Source: CAVSLM01 sp963728895 (GTDB lineage Bacteria > Pseudomonadota > Gammaproteobacteria > JBBQDK01). Taken from it: DNA of 64,000 nt. The DNA lies in NCBI GenBank assembly GCA_963728895.1, contig CAVSLM010000006.1, forward strand, positions 91,907 to 155,906, given 5' to 3'. The notes under the pieces are model-generated. The model had not been told where the DNA came from, did no database searches, and worked only from the letters and a program-made list of their open reading frames with translations. The position numbers and the translations under genes are program-made. Below, piece by piece: positions 18,509 to 27,335 of the stretch; position 1 is the first letter of the stretch, and each line of letters starts with the position of its first letter.

Positions 18509-20629
18509 TCAGGGCGCCCCATCGCTGAATTCATAGCTCAGCATGGCTGCCGGCTCCTGGAGAAAATAGCCCTGGGTGTATTGCACGCCGTACTGCCACA
18601 GTACAGCCAGGCTGCTCGCATCCTCGACGAAAGTCGCGATGGTCGCTTTGCCCAGGGAATGGGCGACTTCGGCAATGCGCTTGACCTTCTGTTGATGGTC
18701 GGGCTTGGTCGCCAGATTGTGCATGAGCGAGCCGTCGATCTTCAGGAAATCCGCCGGCACGTGCTTCAGGATCTGGAAGGAGTTCTCGCCTTTCCCAAAG
18801 TGTTCCAGGGCGAAGGCGCAGCCAATCTTGCCCAGACGCAGCGCCACATCGCGCGCATCCTTCAAGTGGGTAGTGGCGACGGATTCGGTGATCTGGAACG
18901 CCAGATCCTTGCCGGGCAAGCCCACCGCACGAAGCCGCTCGCCGATCCAGTCCGCCAGATGTTCATCCGCCAGTGACGGACCGCTGAGCTTGATGAAGAA
19001 TACCGTCTCTTTGCCGGCTTCCTGGCGCTCGACCAGCGTTCGGATGGCGTGTTCGATCACCCAGCGGTCAACTTCCGTGATGAGGCCACTCTGTTCCGAT
19101 GCAAGGATGAAGTCTCGTGGCGGAACCTCCTCGCCGTGCTCGTCCAGCATGCGCAGCAGTACCTCGTACTTGTCGCCGGTGTTGCCTTGCAGGCTGACGA
19201 TGGGCTGGTACACGAGGCGGAATCGATCGCTGTCCAGGGCGTGCTTGACCATCTCGATGCGCTGGGCGGCAACGTCCCGGTCAGCGTGCTGCGAGCCGTA
19301 CGCCTCGTGCAAGTGGATCCGATTGCCCCCCGCAGCTCGCGCCATGTCACACGCAGCCTCGGAGTGCGTCAGGGCATCCAGAGCGGTCGGCGAGTTGCCC
19401 AGGAATAGCCCGACTCCAATCGAGCAGCTCGTGGTGACCGATTTCCCCTCCACATCGCAGATGTGCTCCTCCACTGCGGCGCGGAGGTTATCGGCGAGCT
19501 CCATCGCTCTGTGGCGATCAGTGGTCAGGACGGCAATGCCGTTGTCGGCGAACCGCAGGACCCGGTCCGCAGCTGCAACCTGGTCCTGCACCAGTTCACC
19601 GATGCTGGCCAGTACGCTGTCGATGCGGACGATCCCGACTGTGTCGCGAATGGCGCGATAACCATCCAGCGCAAGATAGAGCAATGCGCCGGAAGGCTCG
19701 TGCTGCGAGGCGCCCTCCGAAAGCCGTTGCAACTCGGCAATCAATTGAGCCCGCGTGGGCAGACCGGCCAACGGATCCATGGCCTCGAGCGGCTGCACGC
19801 CAAGCGTCGCATCACGCTGCTCGCGCACCAGGATCTGCGTGCAGGCTTCCCCGCCGAAGCTCGAGGCAGAAAGCTCGATCAAAGCCCGGAATCCGCTGCC
19901 GTCCAGTCGCGCACCCTGGACTTGGAGGCTTTCGGCGGCGCCACCGTGTCCGGAGCAATTGCGCAAGGATTCCTTGAGTTGGGCGTGGTCGGCGGCCGCA
20001 ATCATATCCATGATGGGTGTCCCTTCGACTTCCTCCTGGGACTTGAAGCCGAAGAGTTGCAGGTACTTCGGATTGGCGTAGATGTGCATGCCTTCGTGGA
20101 CGTAGGTGATGGCGTCCGGTGCATGATCGATGAGAAAGCGTGCGCGGCTGTCGCTCTCCTCCAGCGCACGTGTGCAGTGCTCCAGGGCGCGGCGCTCGCG
20201 GATAATGGCCGTCTCCCGAACCAGCGCATGACGCAGGTGCTCGGCGCAGCCGCGGGCAACAACGTCGCACGCCCCTGCGGCGAGCGCGTTCGTGAGTAGT
20301 TCCCTATCCAGGCGTTCAGCAAGCGCGATCACCGGAATGCGGCGCCCGACGGCCTTGATGGCTTGTACGACCTCGGCGACGCCGAGGTTCGACACATCGG
20401 TGGCACAGATCACCAGGTCAGGTTCGCTGCCGCTCAACTCCAACTGGAACTCGGACCGGTTCGTGGCGTGGCGAGCGCGGATGGCTACACCGGCGTTCCG
20501 AAACATGCTGAGGAGCGCTTCCGCACCTTCGCGCGACGACTCGACGATCAGCAAATATGCGGGATCGTCGTTGGTCGGTGGCGATGGCGTCGGGTGACCA
20601 GCCGTGATGGCTGCTCGGTTGCTAAACAT
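18509..20629 (-). CDS. fimX: FimX-like c-di-GMP receptor (REC-PAS-degenerate GGDEF-degenerate EAL)
   Basis: 706 residues. A receiver-like domain occupies about 25-140 and lacks an obvious phospho-Asp (PDLVICATDV). A PAS domain follows near 160-280, then a GGDEF domain near 285-440 whose signature is ADNGI instead of GGDEF. The EAL domain spans about 450-700, with EVLLRM for EALLR and EHFGKG for DDFGTG. This architecture and the EVLLR variant match FimX, a non-catalytic c-di-GMP receptor at the cell pole needed for type IV pilus function. It should bind rather than make or break c-di-GMP; that part is inferred. The ATG at 20629 follows an AGGAG site. A large possible partner lies nearby at 21639-23432. 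Confidence 0.82.
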   Translation of the reverse strand: MFSNRAAITAGHPTPSPPTNDDPAYLLIVESSREGAEALLSMFRNAGVAIRARHATNRSEFQLELSGSEPDLVICATDVSNLGVAEVVQAIKAVGRRIPVIALAERLDRELLTNALAAGACDVVARGCAEHLRHALVRETAIIRERRALEHCTRALEESDSRARFLIDHAPDAITYVHEGMHIYANPKYLQLFGFKSQEEVEGTPIMDMIAAADHAQLKESLRNCSGHGGAAESLQVQGARLDGSGFRALIELSASSFGGEACTQILVREQRDATLGVQPLEAMDPLAGLPTRAQLIAELQRLSEGASQHEPSGALLYLALDGYRAIRDTVGIVRIDSVLASIGELVQDQVAAADRVLRFADNGIAVLTTDRHRAMELADNLRAAVEEHICDVEGKSVTTSCSIGVGLFLGNSPTALDALTHSEAACDMARAAGGNRIHLHEAYGSQHADRDVAAQRIEMVKHALDSDRFRLVYQPIVSLQGNTGDKYEVLLRMLDEHGEEVPPRDFILASEQSGLITEVDRWVIEHAIRTLVERQEAGKETVFFIKLSGPSLADEHLADWIGERLRAVGLPGKDLAFQITESVATTHLKDARDVALRLGKIGCAFALEHFGKGENSFQILKHVPADFLKIDGSLMHNLATKPDHQQKVKRIAEVAHSLGKATIATFVEDASSLAVLWQYGVQYTQGYFLQEPAAMLSYEFSDGAP

Positions 20630-20751
20630 CTCGTCCGCTCCTGAGGAAGCCGCCGTCCTGGCGGGGAGAGCCGTAGTCGTTACAGCTCAGGCCTTTGCAT
20701 TCGGCCACAATAGTGACTTCTTTAGGTAGCCGGGGCCCCGCTCCGACCTCA

Positions 20752-20778
20752 CCCCAGCGTTTCCAGCGCTGGGGTTTT
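20752..20778 (+). terminator. Terminator-like hairpin between divergent genes
   Basis: CCCCAGCG (20752-20759) pairs with CGCTGGGG (20767-20774) across a 7-nt loop and is followed by TTTT, the form of a Rho-independent terminator on the + strand. No + strand gene ends nearby: fimX starts leftward at 20629 and the acetyltransferase starts rightward at 20867. It may be a leader attenuator of the acetyltransferase transcript, or the terminator of an unseen small RNA in 20640-20750. Confidence 0.6.
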
Positions 20779-20866
20779 CCTGCTAGGATCGAGGTCGCAA
20801 GGGCACGGGTGAGGGGGCATCGCGTTGCCACTGCAGGGGACGGATCGACCATCGCCGGAGGCCGAT

Positions 20867-21403
20867 ATGCAAGAAATACTGGTTCGTTCCGAAGTCTCGG
20901 AGGACATCCGGGCGATCGATGTGGTGAACCTCAGCGCTTTCGAGGGGGAGCGCGAGGCGCGTCTGGTGAGTGCGCTGCGCCACAGTCCCGGCTTCGTTTC
21001 CGAGCTTTCTCTGGTGGCCGAGTTCAACGGCCGGATCGTCGGCCATGCGCTGCTCTCGAAGGTGCGACTGCAGCGCTCAGGCGACGTGCAGGACATTCTG
21101 GCCTTGGCACCCATGGCCGTTGTTCCGTCGCAGTCTCACCGGGGGATCGGTACCGAGCTCATGCATGCTGCGGTCGATCAGGCACGACGTCTGGGCTACC
21201 ATGCCATCGTCGTGGTGGGCCATCCCGATTACTACGCGCGCTTCGGCTTCGAGCATGCCGCGGAACGAATGCTGGAGAGCAATCTGGCGGCGCCCCAGGA
21301 GGCCATCATGGTTCGCGAGCTGACCGTTGGGAGTCTCGGCCGGGGCGGGCGGGTGATCTACCCGGCGCCTTTCAGTGAGATCTACGGCTTTATCCGAGGC
21401 TAG
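20867..21403 (+). CDS. GNAT family N-acetyltransferase (YhbS-like)
   Basis: 178-residue GNAT acyltransferase. The acetyl-CoA loop is visible as SQSHRGIGTELMHAAVDQARRL (within about residues 86-107), preceded by ILALAPMAV, and followed by VVVGHPDYYARFGFEHA, the YhbS-type signature. YhbS-like proteins are predicted small-molecule or protein acetyltransferases; no substrate can be inferred. The ATG at 20867 sits behind a GGAG ribosome site; an earlier in-frame codon at 20825 is less likely. It is a lone gene between FimX and the large protein at 21639-23432, on the opposite strand to both. Confidence 0.85.
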   Translation: MQEILVRSEVSEDIRAIDVVNLSAFEGEREARLVSALRHSPGFVSELSLVAEFNGRIVGHALLSKVRLQRSGDVQDILALAPMAVVPSQSHRGIGTELMHAAVDQARRLGYHAIVVVGHPDYYARFGFEHAAERMLESNLAAPQEAIMVRELTVGSLGRGGRVIYPAPFSEIYGFIRG

Positions 21404-21638
21404 CCCGCGCCGGCGGCAGAACGGTATACAGCCGTAGCGGCCATGAATTTGCGTCGACTCGGGAAATGCAGTGTGTACCCGTGAGATGCCTATCCCGGCC
21501 CTAGCTGGTTCTCGCCCGCCCGCGCTTGCTGTTCACTCGAGCGGTAGCTGTGGCTACCCCTACGCTCCAGAGCGGCGCACACGAACCTCGGTCGACATCC
21601 GGGATGCCGGTGAGGTATGCCGGTTAGCTAGTCGCGGG

Positions 21639-23432
21639 TCAGATAGTATTCCAGATGGCGTCGAATGCCGCCGCCGTGCGCTCACTTTCGGGGACGGATT
21701 TGGCGTCCGGCTCGAAATCCGAGAACTGAAGCTGGGCGCAGGTGCCCATGTTCTCGAAGATCTTGGTGACGCGGACCCGCGTCTCCTTGCCCCGGTGATT
21801 GAGCGCCAGGACCGCGCCGACGTGCAACGCGAGCGATGGCACGATCAGCGTCACCGGCTGCTGGATGGCAGTGACTTCCGGGAGCAGCAATGCACGCTGG
21901 TACTCCCCGCGACGACCTTCACCCTCGAGCAATGCGATCGCCGCAGACAGGGCGTTTGGCGCGAGAATCTGTACGCCGAGCTCCAGACCCTCCCGGCCGA
22001 CTGATTTCATCCACCGCACGACGCCGACGCTCCACCCGTGCAGGTTGTGTTCGTCCGTTTCTTGTACGCAGACGATTTCACCGACCTGGGCGTTGGTGAT
22101 GCTCCCATTGTCCCACAGCAGGTGATAGCCGCCTGCGCTGACATTGGCCATCTTCCAGGGCTGGCAGCGAAAAGAGGCTTTTGCTTCACTCGCGTGTACC
22201 GGGCCGGACGCGGACTTGTCGCCGAACGGTATGGGGCGGATGAGGTCCCAGACGTCCGGCATCTTCCCCGCGTCCGCTGCGGGCGCTGCGCTCTGGAACT
22301 CGGCCGGGGTCGACAAGGGCGGAAATTGCGCCTGCGGGGTGTCTGCGCTTCCCGTCAAATCTTCGGAGGAACCGCAACGGGTGGCAGTCTGGGCGCTGAT
22401 AAAGTGGTGCACTGAGCTCAGGCCCATTGCTACCATCACGGTGGAGAATTTTCTCGCCCGGGAGAATTTGCGTTTCGGCACCATCCCCCAAGCGAGGAGC
22501 AGGCGCCGCATAATGTCCGGGGAAACGGTGGTGCGACCGCGCCCGGGTGCCTGCCCATGGATCATGTCTTCTCGGATGGCATTGGCCAGACCCTGGGTGT
22601 CGATGAGTCTGGCCTCGGACTCCATGGCGTGCCCTTCCGGAAGGCGATAGGTCGGCGGCGCGTCTCCGTTCGTTACAACCATGAACAGCGCCTGAGCCGC
22701 GCACGGATCGGCAAGCGCGCAGATCTGTGCATGCGGCGCCCAGCGCTCCAGTGCGCCGTAAACCTGTTCGACTTCACCCTGGCGCAGGCGGTAGGGGCTG
22801 GCCAGGGCGAGCAGCAGGATTTGTTTGTAGGCATCCGCGCTGCTCGCTTCATCGATCAGCGTGTATTCATGATCGGGCACCAGTGTGGTCAGGAACCCGC
22901 TGACCTCCGCATAGCGGTAGAGCTGGTGGATGTCGCGCCACGCTTCTTCGGGATACTGGTCATAGATCTGATAGGTGTTGACAAGAATGGAACCCATGTA
23001 GCGCAAGGCGCGATGGGTCGCGGTTGCCAGCGTCCGGACCGGAATGCGCACGGCCGGCCCCGCTTCGGCGAGGATGATGCGATAGCCCGTTGCCATCTCG
23101 GCGGCGATGGTGCGGGAAAGTTCCGCCACTTTGCGGCTGCGCTCGGAAAGGGGGAAGGGTTGACCGACGTAGTGCTTGCGCAGGGAGTCGGAGATGTATT
23201 TCACTGTCGGTCGGAACAACTCCATGATCCGATAGCGGTCCTGGTGCGTAATGTTGAGCGAGTTGATTTCGAGCAGCGCGGTGAGCACCTGACGCGAAGT
23301 TTCACCCAAATTGGCCAGCGGCAGTGCTTCGATCCATTCCTGAATCTTGCGGGGGCGGGTTTCGCGGGAACCTTTTTCCGGATTGTGCCGTGATGGAACG
23401 CGGATCGCCGTCGCGTTATTGCCTGTGGACAC
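21639..23432 (-). CDS. Large conserved protein of the FimX neighbourhood, possible PilZ-like C-terminus
   Basis: 597 residues from a GTG at 23432, which has a good GGGAG ribosome site; a TTG at 23471 would be longer but lacks one. Residues about 30-300 are helix-rich and begin with IQEWIEALPLANLGETSRQV. A low-complexity linker around 360-420 is rich in Ala, Pro and Ser. The C-terminal 170 residues look beta-rich (GYHLLWDNGSITNAQVGEIV, then WSVGVVRWMK) and could form a PilZ-like barrel, although the classic RxxxR and NxSxxG signatures are not evident. I recognise the type from genomes with FimX but cannot name a function. It follows epmB on the same strand by 62 bp. Confidence 0.6.
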   Translation of the reverse strand: MSTGNNATAIRVPSRHNPEKGSRETRPRKIQEWIEALPLANLGETSRQVLTALLEINSLNITHQDRYRIMELFRPTVKYISDSLRKHYVGQPFPLSERSRKVAELSRTIAAEMATGYRIILAEAGPAVRIPVRTLATATHRALRYMGSILVNTYQIYDQYPEEAWRDIHQLYRYAEVSGFLTTLVPDHEYTLIDEASSADAYKQILLLALASPYRLRQGEVEQVYGALERWAPHAQICALADPCAAQALFMVVTNGDAPPTYRLPEGHAMESEARLIDTQGLANAIREDMIHGQAPGRGRTTVSPDIMRRLLLAWGMVPKRKFSRARKFSTVMVAMGLSSVHHFISAQTATRCGSSEDLTGSADTPQAQFPPLSTPAEFQSAAPAADAGKMPDVWDLIRPIPFGDKSASGPVHASEAKASFRCQPWKMANVSAGGYHLLWDNGSITNAQVGEIVCVQETDEHNLHGWSVGVVRWMKSVGREGLELGVQILAPNALSAAIALLEGEGRRGEYQRALLLPEVTAIQQPVTLIVPSLALHVGAVLALNHRGKETRVRVTKIFENMGTCAQLQFSDFEPDAKSVPESERTAAAFDAIWNTI

Positions 23433-23494
23433 TGCTTTCTCCCATACGTTAGATGGGATCGAAGAACCCAACCCCCCGATCCCCAGCCTTCCGT

Positions 23495-24511
23495 TTACCC
23501 ACTGAGGGGCAGCTTGAACTCGCTCGCGGCCTGCTCCCGAACCAGTCGCGGAACCAGATAACCCGGCAGCCGCTTGCGCAGCTCTCCCATCAATTCCAAC
23601 CCTACAGAGTCCGCAACCTCGAAGTGGGCGGCTCCAGCGACGCGATCCAACATGTGCAAGTAATACGGCAGCACCCGCGCGCTAAAGAGCGCTTCACTGA
23701 GCGCCACCAATGTGTCACTCGAGTCGTTCACTCCGCGCAGGAGAACCGCTTGGTTCAGAAGTGTGCTGCCGCCGTCCGCGAGCTTGGCGAGCGCTTGGCG
23801 TACCGCCCCGTCGAGCTCATTGGGGTGGTTAGCGTGCACGACGAATACAAACTTTAGATGCGAACGGGAGCACCATTCGAGCAGTGAATCGTCAATTCTT
23901 TCGGGTAGCACGATGGGCATACGGGTGTGCACGCGTACCCGCACGACATGGGGAATCTGCGCAAGAGAAGACACCATTTCAGCCAGTCGCCGGTCGCTGA
24001 GCATCAGGGGATCACCGCCGCTCAGTATCACCTCGCGTACGCTCGGGTCTTCCCTTATATATTGGAATGCGGCGGACCCATGGTCGCCGGCAGCGACACC
24101 CTCGGAGTAGGGGAAATGACGGCGAAAGCAGTACCGGCAGTGTACCCCACAAGCGCCGGTAGTAATGAGCAGTGCCCGTCCCTGGTACTTTCGCAGAACT
24201 CCAGTGCTCGCCATGGCCGCGAGATCGCCGACCGGGTCCGTGCAAAAGCCGGGGCTCGGCAGGTCCTCTTCTGCAAGCGGCAACACCTGGCGAAGCAGCG
24301 GATCGTCGCGGTCGCGGCGGCGCATACGTGCAACGTACCCTCGCGGCACGCGCAGCCCGAACCGGGCCACGGCGCGCCGCGCCAAGGGCGTCAGGTGTGG
24401 ATCCAGCTCGAGCAGCCGCAGCAACTCTTCGGGGTCGGTGACGCACTGCTTGAGGGCTGTGCGCCAGGGGGGCGCCTGCCGTGCGACATCGCTTCGGAGT
24501 ATCATATTCAT
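23495..24511 (-). CDS. epmB: EF-P (R)-beta-lysylation enzyme EpmB (lysine 2,3-aminomutase family)
   Basis: Radical-SAM, PLP-dependent aminomutase that converts L-alpha-lysine to (R)-beta-lysine for EF-P modification. 338 residues. The radical-SAM cluster motif is CGVHCRYCFRR, giving CxxxCxxC, with ILSGGDPLMLSD downstream and the PLP region toward the C-terminus (GVNDSSDTL, LPYYLHMLDRV). Length and position make it EpmB rather than a catabolic lysine aminomutase, which is longer. Either ATG 24511 or ATG 24505 could be the start. It is divergent from efp with only 33 bp between them, and epmA follows efp, so the whole modification set is in one place. Confidence 0.93.
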   Translation of the reverse strand: MNMILRSDVARQAPPWRTALKQCVTDPEELLRLLELDPHLTPLARRAVARFGLRVPRGYVARMRRRDRDDPLLRQVLPLAEEDLPSPGFCTDPVGDLAAMASTGVLRKYQGRALLITTGACGVHCRYCFRRHFPYSEGVAAGDHGSAAFQYIREDPSVREVILSGGDPLMLSDRRLAEMVSSLAQIPHVVRVRVHTRMPIVLPERIDDSLLEWCSRSHLKFVFVVHANHPNELDGAVRQALAKLADGGSTLLNQAVLLRGVNDSSDTLVALSEALFSARVLPYYLHMLDRVAGAAHFEVADSVGLELMGELRKRLPGYLVPRLVREQAASEFKLPLSG

Positions 24512-24544
24512 TTTGCGATCGGCTCTCACACCAGGGCGGGACAG

Positions 24545-25114
24545 ATGGCTACTTTTAGCACCAACGAATTCAAGGGCGGGCTCAAGGTCATGCTGGACGG
24601 CGACCCCTGCGCGATCATTGAAAACGAGTTCGTCAAACCGGGCAAGGGCCAGGCGTTCAATCGTGTCAAACTGCGCAATCTGAAAACCGGTCGCGTCGTG
24701 GAGCGGACCTTCAAGTCTGGCGACACACTGGAGGGGGCCGACGTGGTCGACACCGAGATGCAGTACCTGTACACGGACGGCGAATTCTGGCACTTCATGT
24801 TCCCCCAAAACTACGAGCAGGTGGCCGCCGACGGAGCCGCCGTCGCCGAAGCGGCGAAATGGCTCAAAGAGCAGGACCTGTGCACGGTCACGCTGTGGAA
24901 CGGAGTGCCGCTCTCTGTGAGTCCTCCCAATTTCGTCGTGTTGAAAGTCACGGAGACCGACCCGGGGGTGCGCGGGGATACCAGCGGCGGGGGCGGCAAG
25001 CCTGCGACCCTGGAGACCGGCGCGGTGGTAAGGGTTCCGCTGTTCGTGGATGTTGATGAGCTGATCAAGGTCGACACGCGAACCGGCGAGTACGTCGGGC
25101 GCGTCAAGGAGTAG
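24545..25114 (+). CDS. efp: Translation elongation factor P
   Basis: Relieves ribosome stalling at polyproline stretches. 189 residues with the three-domain EF-P layout: an N-terminal KOW-like domain, then two OB folds (QYLYTDGEFWHFM and the C-terminal GAVVRVPLFVDVDELIKVDT). Lys34 in the tip loop KPGKGQAF is the residue modified with beta-lysine by EpmA/EpmB. ATG 24545 gives the standard MATFSTNEFKGGLKV start. Immediately followed by epmA and divergent from epmB, which strongly supports the lysylated type of EF-P. EpmC, the hydroxylase, is not seen in this window. Confidence 0.97.
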   Translation: MATFSTNEFKGGLKVMLDGDPCAIIENEFVKPGKGQAFNRVKLRNLKTGRVVERTFKSGDTLEGADVVDTEMQYLYTDGEFWHFMFPQNYEQVAADGAAVAEAAKWLKEQDLCTVTLWNGVPLSVSPPNFVVLKVTETDPGVRGDTSGGGGKPATLETGAVVRVPLFVDVDELIKVDTRTGEYVGRVKE

Positions 25115-25145
25115 CGAGACCATCGCGCGCCGCTGCGCTTTGCCG

Positions 25146-26147
25146 GTGGAATCGCAGAAGACGGCGCACGCCTGGCGGCCGACCGCCAGCCGCCAACGGG
25201 CGGTGCTGCGCGCCCGGACACTTCGGTCGATCCGGAACTTCTTCGCCGCTCGCGGCGTACTGGAAGTGGAGACTCCGGTACTTTCGGCGTTTGCCGCGAC
25301 CGATCCCAGTCTCGACAGCCTGACGACTTTCTACCGCGGGCCGGACGCACCATCCGGCGGCCGCCTGTATTTGCAGACTTCTCCGGAGTCTTCCATGAAG
25401 CGCCTGCTCGCCGCGGGCTACGGACCGGTGTATCAGGTCTGCAAGGTGTTTCGCGACGGAGAATCCGGACGCCTGCACAACCCGGAATTCACCATGCTGG
25501 AATGGTACCGTCCAGGGTTCGATGCGGCGGCGCTCATGGATGAGGTGGAAGCGCTGGTGCGCTGCGTAGTCGAAGAACTGCGGGCACTCGGATCTACAGA
25601 AACGATCCCGTATCGCGAGGCGTTCCGGCGCCATGCCGGCGTTGATCCCTTTAAGGCATCGGTCGCAGAGCTGCGGCAAAGCGCCCGTCAGCTCGGTATC
25701 GAACCTTCCGCCGCTTGGGAGCGGGAGTCACGCGATTTCTGGCTGCAGCTGCTATTGACGCACACCGTTGAGCCGCGCCTGGGGCAGGGAGAGCTGTGCT
25801 TTTTGACCGACTATCCGGCAAGCCAGGCGGCGCTCGCGCGCATCCGCGACGGCGACCCGCCCTTCGCCGAGCGCTTCGAGCTCTACTGGCGCGGTGTCGA
25901 GCTCGCCAATGGATTCCACGAGCTCGCCGACCCCGAGGAGCAACGGCAGCGTTTCGAGCACGACCGCGCAGTTCGTCATGCCGCGCGACGGCCGGACGTC
26001 CCGATGGATGAACGGTTGCTGGCCGCCCTGGCGAGCGGTTTGCCGGACTGTAGCGGCGTGGCCCTGGGTATCGATCGGCTGCTCATGCTGGCCGTGGGTG
26101 CGGATGCGCTCAGTGAGGTCTTGAGCTTCCCCGTGAGTCGCGCGTGA
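25146..26147 (+). CDS. epmA: EF-P--(R)-beta-lysine ligase EpmA (GenX/PoxA)
   Basis: Truncated paralogue of class II lysyl-tRNA synthetase that attaches (R)-beta-lysine to EF-P Lys34 instead of to tRNA. About 333 residues with no anticodon-binding domain. Class II motifs are visible: FFAARGVLEVETPVLS (motif 1), YQVCKVFRDGESGRLHNPEF (motif 2 region) and GVALGIDRLLML (motif 3). The GTG at 25146 or the TTG at 25140 can serve as start; both fit the family N-terminus. It lies 31 bp downstream of efp on the same strand. Confidence 0.95.
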   Translation: MESQKTAHAWRPTASRQRAVLRARTLRSIRNFFAARGVLEVETPVLSAFAATDPSLDSLTTFYRGPDAPSGGRLYLQTSPESSMKRLLAAGYGPVYQVCKVFRDGESGRLHNPEFTMLEWYRPGFDAAALMDEVEALVRCVVEELRALGSTETIPYREAFRRHAGVDPFKASVAELRQSARQLGIEPSAAWERESRDFWLQLLLTHTVEPRLGQGELCFLTDYPASQAALARIRDGDPPFAERFELYWRGVELANGFHELADPEEQRQRFEHDRAVRHAARRPDVPMDERLLAALASGLPDCSGVALGIDRLLMLAVGADALSEVLSFPVSRA

Positions 26148-26195
26148 TGGCGGGCGCCTTGTTTTTGCCACTGAACCCGCTCAGGATTTTTGGAC

Positions 26196-27335
26196 ATGCA
26201 GGCGCCCGCGGCGAGTGAGGGGACGGAGGACGCAGCCCTGGTGGCGGACCAGGAAAGTCACGCCCTGCTGTGTCGAGGATCGTGGACCGTCGGCCGCCTG
26301 ACCGCCCTGGAGCGTAGCTTGGAACGGTTCACCTGGCCTGACGAGCAGGCGCTGTGGTTCGATGCTGCTGCCATACAGGCGATGGACACGGCCGGCGCGT
26401 GGCTGCTGCACCGCTTAGTGGAAGACCTGCGCGAGCGCGGGCGGCAGGTCGAAGTCGGCGGACTCAGTGCACAACGTCAGGCGCTGCTGAAACTGGTTGC
26501 CGCGACGGGAGTGTCGCGCACCGGGGTAAGTCCGCCGGCCGCGGACATTCTATTCCGGATCGGTTGCACGGCCTGGGACGTGACCCGGCGCGGTCTGGAT
26601 TTTCTCGCCTTTGTCGGAGAGGCTGCGTCCATCCTGGGACGTTCCCTGGTGCATCCGGCTCGGATCCGCTCGCGCGCCGTGCTGCACAATCTCCAGGTTA
26701 CCGGGTTCAATGCCCTGCCCATAACCGGGTTGCTCGCCTTCCTGATGGGCGTGGTGATCGCATATCAGGGCGCCGAGCAGTTGCGGCGCTATGGCGCAAA
26801 CATCTTCATTGCCGACCTCGTGGGTCTCGCCATGTTGCGCGAGCTGGCGCCGCTGCTGACGGCGATCATCATCGCGGGTCGTTCCGGGTCGGCGTTCACG
26901 GCGCAGATCGGCACCATGAAGGTGACCGAGGAAATCGACGCGCTGCGCACCATTGGCGTGGTGCCGATCGAGCTGCTGGTGCTGCCGAAGCTGCTGGCGC
27001 TGCTCATTGCGTTGCCCCTGCTGACGGTCTACGCGGACATGTTGGGCGTGTTTGGCGGCATGGTCATGGCACGCACTCAGCTCGGGGTGAACTTCACGGA
27101 CTTTCTGGACCGCTTCGCCTACGCGATAACGCTGCCGTCCTATTTCATAGGCGTCGGCAAGGCGCCGGTTTTTGCGGCCATCATCGCCGCGGTCGGTTGC
27201 TACCAGGGATTCCAGGTTACCGGCAGCGCCGACAGCGTCGGGCGCCAGACCACTGTCAGTGTGGTGGAAGCGATCTTTCTGGTCATCCTGGCGGACGCGG
27301 CTTTCTCCGTGGTGTTCAGCTGGCTCGGTATATGA
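26196..27335 (+). CDS. MlaE-type ABC permease with N-terminal STAS domain
   Basis: Inner-membrane permease of an MCE-type lipid transporter. About 380 residues. Residues ~15-100 form a STAS-like domain (FDAAAIQAMDTAGAWLLHRL is the characteristic strand-helix). The MlaE (DUF140) domain follows, with ALPITGLLAFLMGVVIAYQG and GLAMLRELAPLLTAIIIAGR and the conserved GRSGSAFTAQIGTMKVTEE. In the E. coli Mla system the STAS protein MlaB is separate; here it is fused to the permease. Its stop overlaps the ATPase start. MlaE relatives move phospholipids between the membranes to keep the outer leaflet asymmetric. Substrate and direction here are inferred from the family only. Confidence 0.9.
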   Translation: MQAPAASEGTEDAALVADQESHALLCRGSWTVGRLTALERSLERFTWPDEQALWFDAAAIQAMDTAGAWLLHRLVEDLRERGRQVEVGGLSAQRQALLKLVAATGVSRTGVSPPAADILFRIGCTAWDVTRRGLDFLAFVGEAASILGRSLVHPARIRSRAVLHNLQVTGFNALPITGLLAFLMGVVIAYQGAEQLRRYGANIFIADLVGLAMLRELAPLLTAIIIAGRSGSAFTAQIGTMKVTEEIDALRTIGVVPIELLVLPKLLALLIALPLLTVYADMLGVFGGMVMARTQLGVNFTDFLDRFAYAITLPSYFIGVGKAPVFAAIIAAVGCYQGFQVTGSADSVGRQTTVSVVEAIFLVILADAAFSVVFSWLGI

